The notes below the pieces were generated by a model. That model made no database searches and was not told the DNA's origin. It was given only the letters and a program-made list of their open reading frames with translations. The translations under genes were made by a program, and so were the position numbers. Of a stretch of DNA of 12,876 nt, positions 1 to 5,592 are shown in pieces (within the stretch, counting starts at the first letter, position 1; each line of letters opens with the position of its first letter). The stretch comes from CAZDHT01 sp964505325 (GTDB lineage: Bacteria; Planctomycetota; PUPC01): positions 1 through 12,876 of the forward strand of contig CAZDHT010000153.1 of the NCBI GenBank assembly GCA_964505325.1. Direction: 5' to 3'.

Positions 1-164
1 ATGAGCGTCCAGGTGAGGTTGTGTGCGAGGACGGTGGCGGCGACCTCGGAGCGAACGGCTTGGGGGGAGTGGCTGCGGAGGACGTTCATCTCGAGTGTGG
101 TCTTGAGGGATCCGATGCGCGTTTCGATGCCCCACCGCCGCCGGTAGAGTTCGACGATGCTGTT
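1..164 (-). pseudogene. IS4-family transposase, C-terminal fragment
   Basis: Read on the minus strand, codons from about 164 down to 3 encode IVELYRRRWGIETRIGSLK, followed by TTLEMNVLRSHSPQAV and ending ...LAHNLTWTL at the window edge. This is the C-terminal catalytic region of IS4-family DDE transposases. It matches exactly the Y-(2)-R-(3)-E-(6)-K signature: Y, R three residues on, the catalytic E four residues on, and K seven residues after that. The two catalytic aspartates and the rest of the N-terminal part should lie to the right of about 164, but there the DNA encodes a metallophosphoesterase on the opposite strand. The element has therefore lost its 5' part. The 3' end lies outside the window, so terminal inverted repeats and target duplications cannot be seen. 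It is almost certainly inactive as it stands. Confidence 0.85.
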
Positions 165-960
165 CCCGGACCGTGAAATGCCGCGACGCGTGTGGGACGT
201 GGAGGCTGAAAACTTCGCATGGATTGACTTCTTCTGGTCAACGATGGGGCGCTCCGGAGAGTTCGGTCGGGGCGTTGAAACGATCCATGAGAGAATGAAG
301 GCCCCCGAAGAACTGAAAAAGCTCCTGGCCAACCTGGCGGATGGCCTGGCAAAGAGATTCGACCTCCCGGGTTGGGGCGACTGGACCGAAAGCAAGCTTC
401 TGATGTGGGTCTTCAACTGCATTGTGGACAAGCACGCAGGAGCAGAGAGAACGCGCACGGAGGAACTTCTGAGCGAGGATGCGAAGTCAGGGCTGTGGAC
501 ATATGCGAATGGACCTCTCCGAGAGCAGGTTCTGCTGGAATGTGATGAGAACATGCCGCTCGATGCTACCTTCGTGTTCGGACACACCCACAAGCCCTTT
601 GAAGAGGGTCTGAATTTCCAGGGGTATCCGAAATGGGTGAATGTGTACAACAGCGGAGGTTGGGTCGTGGAGTCGCAAGAGGCGCAACCACTGCATGGAG
701 CTGCGATGATACTGGTGGACGAGAATCTGGATGCCACTTCGGTCCGGATGTATAACGAGATGCGTGGCCAGGAGACATGCCTCGTGAGGGTTGACAGCGC
801 CACCCACCCCGGGGAAGGGCCGCACGCCTTCCACAGCCGCATGGCCACCTTGGTGAGGGCAGAAGAGGAGCCTTGGAGAAGCTTCTCGGCGTTGGCGGGC
901 ACCACGGTGAGCAAGCGCGCCAAGAACCTTCAGGCCAGGATATCGGGCGGGACCACATGA
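157..960 (+). pseudogene. Metallophosphoesterase (calcineurin-like), 5'-truncated
   Basis: The open frame (267 codons from the first ATG) carries the C-terminal hallmark of calcineurin-like phosphoesterases. FVFGHTHKPF has the metal-binding GHTH at residues 142-145, and VNVYNSGGW follows at about 162-169, resembling the usual asparagine-glycine strand after GHxH. The N-terminal metal-binding motifs of the family (D-x-H, G-D, G-N-H-D/E) are absent. The in-frame stop at 145-147 and the transposase scrap ending near 160 show that the 5' part is gone. No Shine-Dalgarno precedes the ATG at 157, which lies at the transposase junction. Family members hydrolyse phosphoester bonds with a two-metal centre; this remnant lacks half of it and should be inactive. 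Substrate cannot be inferred. Third codon positions look less GC-rich than in the genes at the right of the window. Confidence 0.75.
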
Positions 961-1188
961 ACCGGGCGCCGCACAGCATACTCCACCCGCGGAGGAAGGG
1001 TGGCTTCTGTGAGGCGAATCAGGCCGGTGCCACGCGGCAGACATCTGGCAGCGCCACATCGGTGTCAGGGGTCTCTTGTAGCCACCGTCTCGCCGCGGGT
1101 CTGGTCGCGGCATCGTGGCGCGACCCCGCAGGAGACAATCCGGCGAGGACCACGCCGGCCACCAGTGGGCTGGAAAGGAGCAGTCGAC
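961..1188. other. Intergenic, no supported gene
   Basis: No gene can be supported here on either strand. Several overlapping open frames exist because the DNA is GC-rich, but none has a recognisable motif or a ribosome-binding site. A good Shine-Dalgarno appears only at the right end and belongs to the candidate small gene that follows. Confidence 0.5.
1174..1180 (+). promoter_or_regulatory. Ribosome-binding site AAAGGAG for 1189 start
   Basis: AAAGGAG lies 8 bases before the ATG at 1189. It is one of the best Shine-Dalgarno sequences in the window and the main reason for proposing a gene start in an otherwise gene-poor stretch. Confidence 0.5.
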
Positions 1189-1431
1189 ATGGCGCCGAAT
1201 GAATCGCCCGGACAGCGGCAGCAGAGGCTGGAGCACACCTTCCAACAGGATGGGTTCGTCGTGGCCAAACGGGTGCACGTCAACGAGTGCGTCGGGCTGC
1301 CGGCCGAACATCAGCCGTCAGGCGACGGCAGCGGCGTGGTCGAATCGGCGTGCGGGCACGTGGTGGCCCAGCGGATGGAGATCACCAGCCGGATGAGCTG
1401 GCACGCCCGTCGAGCCGAGGCCATGCTCTAG
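1189..1431 (+). CDS. Candidate small protein (80 aa), unknown
   Basis: An 80-codon frame starts at an ATG with AAAGGAG 8 bases upstream and ends at TAG 1429-1431. Most codons end in G or C, as expected of a real gene in this GC-rich DNA. The product is hydrophilic, with no signal peptide or membrane segment. The stretch TFQQDGFVVAKRV faintly resembles the N-terminus of phytanoyl-CoA dioxygenase-type proteins, but it is too short and isolated for a call. It may be a small gene or the intact 5' end of a gene whose remainder was lost, since the surroundings are full of truncated genes. I do not recognise it. Confidence 0.35.
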   Translation: MAPNESPGQRQQRLEHTFQQDGFVVAKRVHVNECVGLPAEHQPSGDGSGVVESACGHVVAQRMEITSRMSWHARRAEAML

Positions 1432-1452
1432 CTTCGCTGCTTGATTCGGAGC

Positions 1453-1543
1453 GGACAATGGGACACCTTTTGGCCCTGTTGTGCTCTCGCCGCCTGAAAA
1501 TACCCCCCGCTGGGAGTATCGACTGGGGAACAATGGGAACCTT
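1453..1543. repeat. Direct repeat GGA(A)CAATGGGA(C)ACCTT, two copies
   Basis: GGACAATGGGACACCTT at 1453-1469 and GGAACAATGGGAACCTT at 1527-1543 lie 74 bases apart in the same orientation. They differ by one inserted and one deleted base. They could be binding sites, ends of a decayed insertion element, or a chance duplication. Confidence 0.45.
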
Positions 1544-1648
1544 GACGGCGGGCCGAAGTGAAGGTACCCTATCTGTAGGCCTCAACCAGGAGTGGCCGTC
1601 TAGTCCGGGGGCCTTCAATGAGTTTCATTAGCTTGACGACGTACAGGC

Positions 1649-1654
1649 GGGGAG
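1649..1654 (+). promoter_or_regulatory. Ribosome-binding site GGGGAG for 1663 start
   Basis: GGGGAG lies 8 bases before the ATG at 1663. It favours that start over the in-frame ATG at 1618, and it places the lipoprotein signal at the very N-terminus, as expected. Confidence 0.5.
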
Positions 1655-1662
1655 TGAAGCTG

Positions 1663-1969
1663 ATGGCACGGACGACGATGATCCTGGCGACCCTGGTGCT
1701 GGCGGCCGGTTGCGCTTCGCCGCGCGACCGCATCCCAAACGATGTCCCGCGCGACGGGCCTGTTCGGGCGGTTGAGGCGGAGCAGGATGTGGGGGCTGGG
1801 CGGCCGGCGCATCTGGGTGGTTGACATGTTCATCGCCATGCACGATGAGGACGAGCTCGTTCGGGAGACGGCGTTGCTGCTGCTTGAGCGGCTGCCGGTA
1901 CCGGAGAAGCGGACGAAGGAAGACCTGCGCCGATGGTGGCGGAGGGCAAGCCCTGATTTCTTCGACTGA
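1663..1969 (+). pseudogene. HEAT-like lipoprotein, probably frameshifted
   Basis: From ATG 1663 the first frame reads MARTTMILATLVLAAGCAS, a lipoprotein signal with lipobox LAAGC and acylated Cys17. It then becomes arginine/glycine-rich and stops at 1822-1824. The overlapping next frame is open to TGA 1967-1969 and contains MFIAMHDEDELVRETALLLL followed by LRRWWRRASPDFFD. The DEDELVRExAL pattern is typical of one helical hairpin of a HEAT repeat, and a tryptophan-rich tail often follows HEAT repeats in planctomycete proteins. The simplest reading is one lipoprotein gene broken between about 1745 and 1820 by a frameshift, probably with loss of intervening repeats, since only one repeat remains. 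Two separate tiny genes is the alternative. Sequencing error cannot be excluded. Confidence 0.5.
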
Positions 1970-2075
1970 GCGAGCCGAGGGAAGTCTGCGTCTACGTCCC
2001 GTCCTGCCGGTGGAGGTGCCGGTGTTGCGATTCCTGCTCGCGGCCGCACCTACCCCTGGCTATCGCGTTGACTGT

Positions 2076-2095
2076 TGGGCTCGGGCCCACTTTTT
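2076..2095 (+). terminator. Possible intrinsic terminator, TGGGC/GCCCA hairpin + T5
   Basis: TGGGC (2076-2080) pairs with GCCCA (2085-2089) around the tetraloop TCGG, and after one C comes TTTTT (2091-2095). The stem is only 5 bp, so termination would be weak. The position, between the decayed lipoprotein gene and the sigma factor start at 2117, suits an end signal for upstream transcription or an attenuator in the sigma-factor leader. Confidence 0.4.
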
Positions 2096-2116
2096 CCAGC
2101 AAAGGTTTTCCGCTCC

Positions 2117-2722
2117 ATGGAGTCTAACGAGATAGTGGCAGCGACGAGCGCGAAGAATGGGGTGGAGCGGCCGGATGAGGAACTTATCGCCGCGTATAGG
2201 GAGACGGGTCAACAAGATGCGTTGGACACGTTGGTGCGGCGGCATGTGGGGCGGGTCCGTTCGATGATAGCACAAATGGTGCTCAGCGAAGCCGACGCCG
2301 ACGACCTCACGCAGGAGGTGTTCCTGCGGGCGGTCCGAGGACTGCCGGGATTCCGGGGACGGGCCCGGTTCTCCACGTGGCTGTACCGGATCGCGATGAA
2401 CGTGGCGCGAAGCTTCATTCGCACGAAACGGACCTCGGCCGCGGACACGTGGCATGCGTTGGCCGGAACGGTTGACCCTCGTTCGGTGCCTGCCGAGGAC
2501 AACGCTATGGCAAGGGAACTGCAGGCCAGGATTTCGGAGGCGATGGCCGCCCTCCCTCCGGCCCTCAGAGCAGCCATTGTGCTCACGGCCGTGCAGGGGC
2601 TTGAGGCAAAGGAGGCGGCTAAGGTTCAGGGATGCTCGACCGCCCTATTCTATTGGCGGCTGCACAAAGCGCGCAAGGTTCTGAAGAAACGCCTGGGCAA
2701 ATTCACGGAGCTCAAGGAATGA
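2117..2722 (+). CDS. ECF-type RNA polymerase sigma factor (sigma-70 family)
   Basis: The 201-residue product directs RNA polymerase to a specific promoter set. Sigma region 2 spans about 37-105, with DDLTQEVFLRAVRGLPGFRG (62-81) and FSTWLYRIAMNVARSFIR (85-102), the classic core-binding and -10 recognition helices. Sigma region 4 spans about 137-195, with ALPPALRAAIVLTAVQGL and the helix-turn-helix LEAKEAAKVQGCSTALFYWR. Regions 1 and 3 are absent and the length is normal for the extracytoplasmic-function group. I chose ATG 2117; a TTG start at 2075 would place the possible terminator hairpin inside the gene. Only a weak AAAGG precedes 2117. The stop overlaps the next gene's ATG, and that gene encodes a single-pass membrane protein, the usual place for an anti-sigma factor. 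Confident for the family; the stimulus is unknown. Confidence 0.95.
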   Translation: MESNEIVAATSAKNGVERPDEELIAAYRETGQQDALDTLVRRHVGRVRSMIAQMVLSEADADDLTQEVFLRAVRGLPGFRGRARFSTWLYRIAMNVARSFIRTKRTSAADTWHALAGTVDPRSVPAEDNAMARELQARISEAMAALPPALRAAIVLTAVQGLEAKEAAKVQGCSTALFYWRLHKARKVLKKRLGKFTELKE

Positions 2723-3504
2723 GGCGGAGACTCAACGAACTACTCAAGGACTGGGCGACCAGCGCCACGGGCGCCTCCGATGACCATCTCGAGCGCCTCG
2801 GAAGCAGGATCTCCCAAGAGCTAGCACGAACGGAGCAAGCCGCCCTCCACAGAGAGCCAAGGACACAACGTGGGACCACGCGGTGGCCGAGGTTGGCATT
2901 TGCCGGCCTCGCTGTTGCTGCGGCAGTCGCCGTCGGTATCGTGCTCTGGCCACGCAACGCGCCCAGTCGTGCAACAACGGACGACATCGCGCCAGCCACA
3001 CTGGCCGAAGTCTCGGCCTCAGAGCTCAGGCGCAGCGCAAGGCTTTTCCACGAGACGGCAACGCTCTTCCCTCACTCACTGGAGTGGATTGCGGACTCCG
3101 AGGAGGACGTAAGGCTTGGACTGGCCGGCGGCCGCCGCGCTATCGACCTAACGCAGCCGCGGATGCTCATTCGCCTCGTCGTAGTCTGCAGACGGGAGGG
3201 AGACAACCACTGGACCCGCGTGTGGAGCACGGACATCCTCGCCCACGCCGAGCAACTGGTCAAGGCCGCGCCTGATCCACGCAGGAACAACTCGTTTGTT
3301 TTCTGGCTCCTCCCGCTTGAGGACGGGAATATCGCCGTAGACTTGCGAATCGTGCTGCGAAGCCCAATCCGCGCCGCGTGCGAGACGACCGACGTCCTGG
3401 AACCGGGCAAGCCGTCCCAGGTCTTCTCGCTCAAGGCGCGAGGCTCGGAATACCGTGTGTTGCAGGTGGTTGTGAAGCTACCGGATGAGGGGCGCTGGGT
3501 GTGA
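2719..3504 (+). CDS. Single-pass membrane protein, putative anti-sigma factor
   Basis: The 261-residue product overlaps the sigma gene by ATGA, with AAGGA directly upstream, so the two are translated together. Residues 1-56 are charged and helical (MRRRLNELLKDWATSATGAS at the start), 59-77 form one hydrophobic segment (LAFAGLAVAAAVAVGIVLWP), and about 185 residues follow outside the membrane. This topology and position are those of an anti-sigma factor holding the sigma factor until an envelope signal arrives. The H-x3-C-x2-C zinc motif of the ZAS family is absent, and I recognise no named outer domain. The outer part contains ARLFHETATLFPHSLEWIAD and a beta-rich C-terminal half. The role is inferred from position and topology, not homology. 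It could instead be a regulator or anchor for the exported proteins downstream. Confidence 0.7.
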   Translation: MRRRLNELLKDWATSATGASDDHLERLGSRISQELARTEQAALHREPRTQRGTTRWPRLAFAGLAVAAAVAVGIVLWPRNAPSRATTDDIAPATLAEVSASELRRSARLFHETATLFPHSLEWIADSEEDVRLGLAGGRRAIDLTQPRMLIRLVVVCRREGDNHWTRVWSTDILAHAEQLVKAAPDPRRNNSFVFWLLPLEDGNIAVDLRIVLRSPIRAACETTDVLEPGKPSQVFSLKARGSEYRVLQVVVKLPDEGRWV

Positions 3505-4571
3505 CGATCGTCGGACGGGCGTTGACTCTGATCCTGGCAATCTCGCCGACCCTCTCGGCCGTGGGAGCGGAGGGATTCAGGATCACACCCACAGAATCGT
3601 GGTCCACGTTGTTTGCGGGCGAGCAGGTCGTCCGGGGTTTCAACGTCGCAGGACGCGGTGCGTTCAAGGGGATAGTCGCGTGGGGGCTGACGGTGAACCG
3701 CGCGGTGGTTTCACGCGGCGAACGTGCGGTCGGGCTGGCCCCCAACAAGGCGACCAACGTCAAGCTCAAGCTCCGCCTGCCCCCGGTGAAAGACGGTGTC
3801 GTGATGCCGGCAGACCTGGCGGTATCACTTCGCCCGAGGGGCCCTGGTGGTGCGGTGGCGACGTTCACCCAACGCCTGTGGCTGTTCTCAAGAAAGCCGT
3901 TTGCTGGCCGGTCGGCGTGGCTGAAGAGCCTGCGGATCCGGCTGTTCGATCCAGAGGGCGCCACCTCGAAGGTGCTGACAGAGGCGAGCATCCCGTTCGC
4001 GTTGGTACGCAACGTCGATGCGGTCGCTGACCTCGAAGGCGGCCTGTTGATCATCGGTGAAGGGACATCGTTCAGGGACTACCGGGGCCTCGCGGCGATG
4101 ATGGTCAAGGCCGCCGCCCGAGGTGTTCCGGTACTGTGTCTGGCGCCATCAGGCGGCGATGTTGCTGCCGCGGGCCCGGGCGATCCGGAACTGCCGTCAC
4201 CCGTGAGCATCGCCTTTCGGCGCGAAGATATCATAACCGAGTTCGACAAACGGCTCGACGCAGGTGCCTGGCCGCACGACGGCAGGATTGTGGCGACCAC
4301 GCTGCTAGTCAAGGCCGACCGCGGCCGGGTTGTCGTCCGGGTGACCGACCGGCCCGCCGGTTGGCCTTGGCTGGAGGCCGTGTTTGGCGGCCCGTCGAGA
4401 GCTTCTGGGCCGAGCGGCAAGCCGGGCCGGCCCTGTCGGCTGGTCGTGTGCGGATTTGCGATCGTCAGGAAGTGGGGCGCCGGGCCCACGCCTCGCTACC
4501 TGTTCGGTCAGATGCTGCGGCATCTGGACTGGACTGTCCGCAGAGCGCGTCCTGAGGAAGGAGGTACTTGA
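3501..4571 (+). CDS. Exported protein, possible GATase-like fold, unknown function
   Basis: The 356-residue product starts with GTG at 3501, overlapping the previous stop by GTGA, with GAGG about 10 bases upstream. The N-terminus has a hydrophobic stretch (RALTLILAISPTLSAVGA) and a likely signal-peptidase site after about residue 23. Residues 30-135 look like a beta-sandwich. Residues 143-225 resemble an alpha/beta Rossmann-type unit: LRIRLFDPEGATSKVLTEA, then GGLLIIGEGTSFRDY, then a helix and RGVPVLCLAP. With PRYLFGQMLRHLDW near the end, this recalls class I glutamine-amidotransferase-like domains of DUF4350 or beta-galactosidase trimerisation type. No catalytic Cys-His-Glu set is evident, so it is probably a non-enzymatic fold. 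Coupling to the sigma/membrane pair suggests the same regulatory unit. Confidence 0.7.
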   Translation: MTIVGRALTLILAISPTLSAVGAEGFRITPTESWSTLFAGEQVVRGFNVAGRGAFKGIVAWGLTVNRAVVSRGERAVGLAPNKATNVKLKLRLPPVKDGVVMPADLAVSLRPRGPGGAVATFTQRLWLFSRKPFAGRSAWLKSLRIRLFDPEGATSKVLTEASIPFALVRNVDAVADLEGGLLIIGEGTSFRDYRGLAAMMVKAAARGVPVLCLAPSGGDVAAAGPGDPELPSPVSIAFRREDIITEFDKRLDAGAWPHDGRIVATTLLVKADRGRVVVRVTDRPAGWPWLEAVFGGPSRASGPSGKPGRPCRLVVCGFAIVRKWGAGPTPRYLFGQMLRHLDWTVRRARPEEGGT

Positions 4572-4615
4572 ACAGAGGAAGCAGAGAGGGTATCGTTCAG
4601 CACATAACCCGCTGG

Positions 4616-4621
4616 AAGGAG
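4616..4621 (+). promoter_or_regulatory. Ribosome-binding site AAGGAG for 4629 start
   Basis: AAGGAG lies 7 bases before the ATG at 4629, a near-ideal Shine-Dalgarno. It fixes the start and suggests strong translation of the stand-alone CsgG-like protein compared with its overlapping neighbours. Confidence 0.6.
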
Positions 4622-4628
4622 TTCTGGA

Positions 4629-5591
4629 ATGAGAAACCATCGGTATGTTGCGTGGTTGACGCTGTTGGCGGCGGTTTCGATGCCGTGCTTCGGCGCGGAG
4701 GAGCCCGCAGATGAGAAGAAGCCTTCCGCCGTGTACCCGGCGGCGATCCTGCCGTTCCGGGAGCACGGCTCGGGCGTGAAGGGGTACGGACTGAAGGTGA
4801 GCAATGTTCTTTTCGCGTCTCTCGCCGCCAACGAGAACCTGTATCTTGTGGATCGCGTCGAGTTGACGAAGCTGCTCGCGGAACTCGAGCTCAATATCTC
4901 CGGCATGGTGAAGCCGGGCGAGGCCACCAGGATCGGGCAACTCACCGGGGCGAAGATCATCATCACCGGGTCGGTCATCGAGGTCGACAGGACGCTGTAT
5001 CTTATCGCCAAGATCATCGGCACGGAAACGAGCCGCGTGCTCGGCGAATCGGTCAAGGGCAAGACGGGCGGTGACCTGGCGGAGTTGGTCGAAGAGCTCG
5101 GGAAGAAGGTTGCCGCCACCGTAGTCAAGAAGTCCGGCAAGCTGGTCGCCGAGGTGGAGAAAACGGCAGACCGCGTGGCCGCGCTGAAGAAGCTCCTGGG
5201 CGATGCCAAACGCCCGTCCCTCGTCGTCAAGATTGCCGAGCGGCACGTCGGCCAGGCCACCGTCGACCCGGCGGCACAGACCGAGGTGACTTTGTACTGC
5301 AAGGGCGCCGGATTCGAGGTGTATGATCCCCGGGCCGGCGCGGCCAAACGAGCCGACATCAGCATCACCGGCGAGGGGTTCAGTGAGTTCGCCGGCCGGC
5401 GCGGCAACCTGATTAGCGTCAAGGCAAGGCTCGAGGTCAAGGCCGTCGACCGCGATGGCAAAGTTGTTGCCACGGACCGGCAGACGTGCGTGATGGTCGA
5501 TCTGGTGGAACAGATCGCAGGCAAGGCGGCGCTCCAGCAGGCCGCGGCCGCCATCGCCGAGCGCTTGCTGCCGAAGCTCGTTGGGAAATAG
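4629..5591 (+). CDS. Exported CsgG/FlgO/LpoB-like protein
   Basis: The 320-residue product starts with a signal peptide (VAWLTLLAAVSMPCFGA, cleavage near 22-23). No proper lipobox is present, so unlike CsgG or LpoB it is probably not a lipoprotein. Residues about 36-150 match the CsgG-like fold: AAILPFREHGSG, then LYLVDRVELTKLLAELEL, then GQLTGAKIIITGSVIEVD and LYLIAKIIGTETSRVLGESV. Family members form the curli secretion pore (CsgG), flagellar-associated FlgO or penicillin-binding-protein activators (LpoB). The remaining residues are helical (about 160-200), then a beta-rich domain, then an alanine-rich helix VEQIAGKAALQQAAAAIAER. That tail recurs as a remnant near 9269-9343. The next gene begins one base after the stop and its N-terminus carries the same domain type. 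Family confident; function open. Confidence 0.85.
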   Translation: MRNHRYVAWLTLLAAVSMPCFGAEEPADEKKPSAVYPAAILPFREHGSGVKGYGLKVSNVLFASLAANENLYLVDRVELTKLLAELELNISGMVKPGEATRIGQLTGAKIIITGSVIEVDRTLYLIAKIIGTETSRVLGESVKGKTGGDLAELVEELGKKVAATVVKKSGKLVAEVEKTADRVAALKKLLGDAKRPSLVVKIAERHVGQATVDPAAQTEVTLYCKGAGFEVYDPRAGAAKRADISITGEGFSEFAGRRGNLISVKARLEVKAVDRDGKVVATDRQTCVMVDLVEQIAGKAALQQAAAAIAERLLPKLVGK

Positions 5592-5592
5592 C

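Larger units (their letters stand above)
1432..1662. other. Intergenic with short repeats, no gene seen
   Basis: No gene is supported. The stretch holds a 17-nt imperfect direct repeat (1453-1469 and 1527-1543) and, between the copies, an imperfect hairpin at 1500-1519. In the hairpin ATAC pairs with GTAT and CCC with GGG around one mismatch. No T-run follows it. An ATG at 1618 is in frame with the lipoprotein start at 1663 but has no convincing ribosome-binding site. Confidence 0.5.

Noticed and set aside
487..1311. 274-codon open frame on the minus strand
   Set aside because: It runs antisense through the phosphoesterase remnant into intergenic DNA. Its translation is rich in Pro, Arg and Cys, without a start site or motif.
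1500..1519. Hairpin ATACcCCC/GGGaGTAT as a terminator
   Set aside because: It has an internal mismatch and no T-run follows it, so it is mentioned only as a dyad between direct repeats.
2068..2096. TTGACT as a -35 element for the sigma factor gene
   Set aside because: At 17-base spacing the -10 position reads TTTTTC, not a recognisable -10, and it overlaps the possible terminator hairpin.
2632..2718. Longer start for the membrane protein inside the sigma gene
   Set aside because: The extra 29 residues would lie entirely within sigma region 4 coding DNA. The ATG at 2719 has AAGGA directly upstream and gives the common ATGA coupling.
4629..5591. CsgG-like protein as a lipoprotein or true curli secretion channel
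   Set aside because: The cysteine in the signal region is preceded by VSMP rather than a lipobox, and no curli subunit or accessory gene is present in the window.
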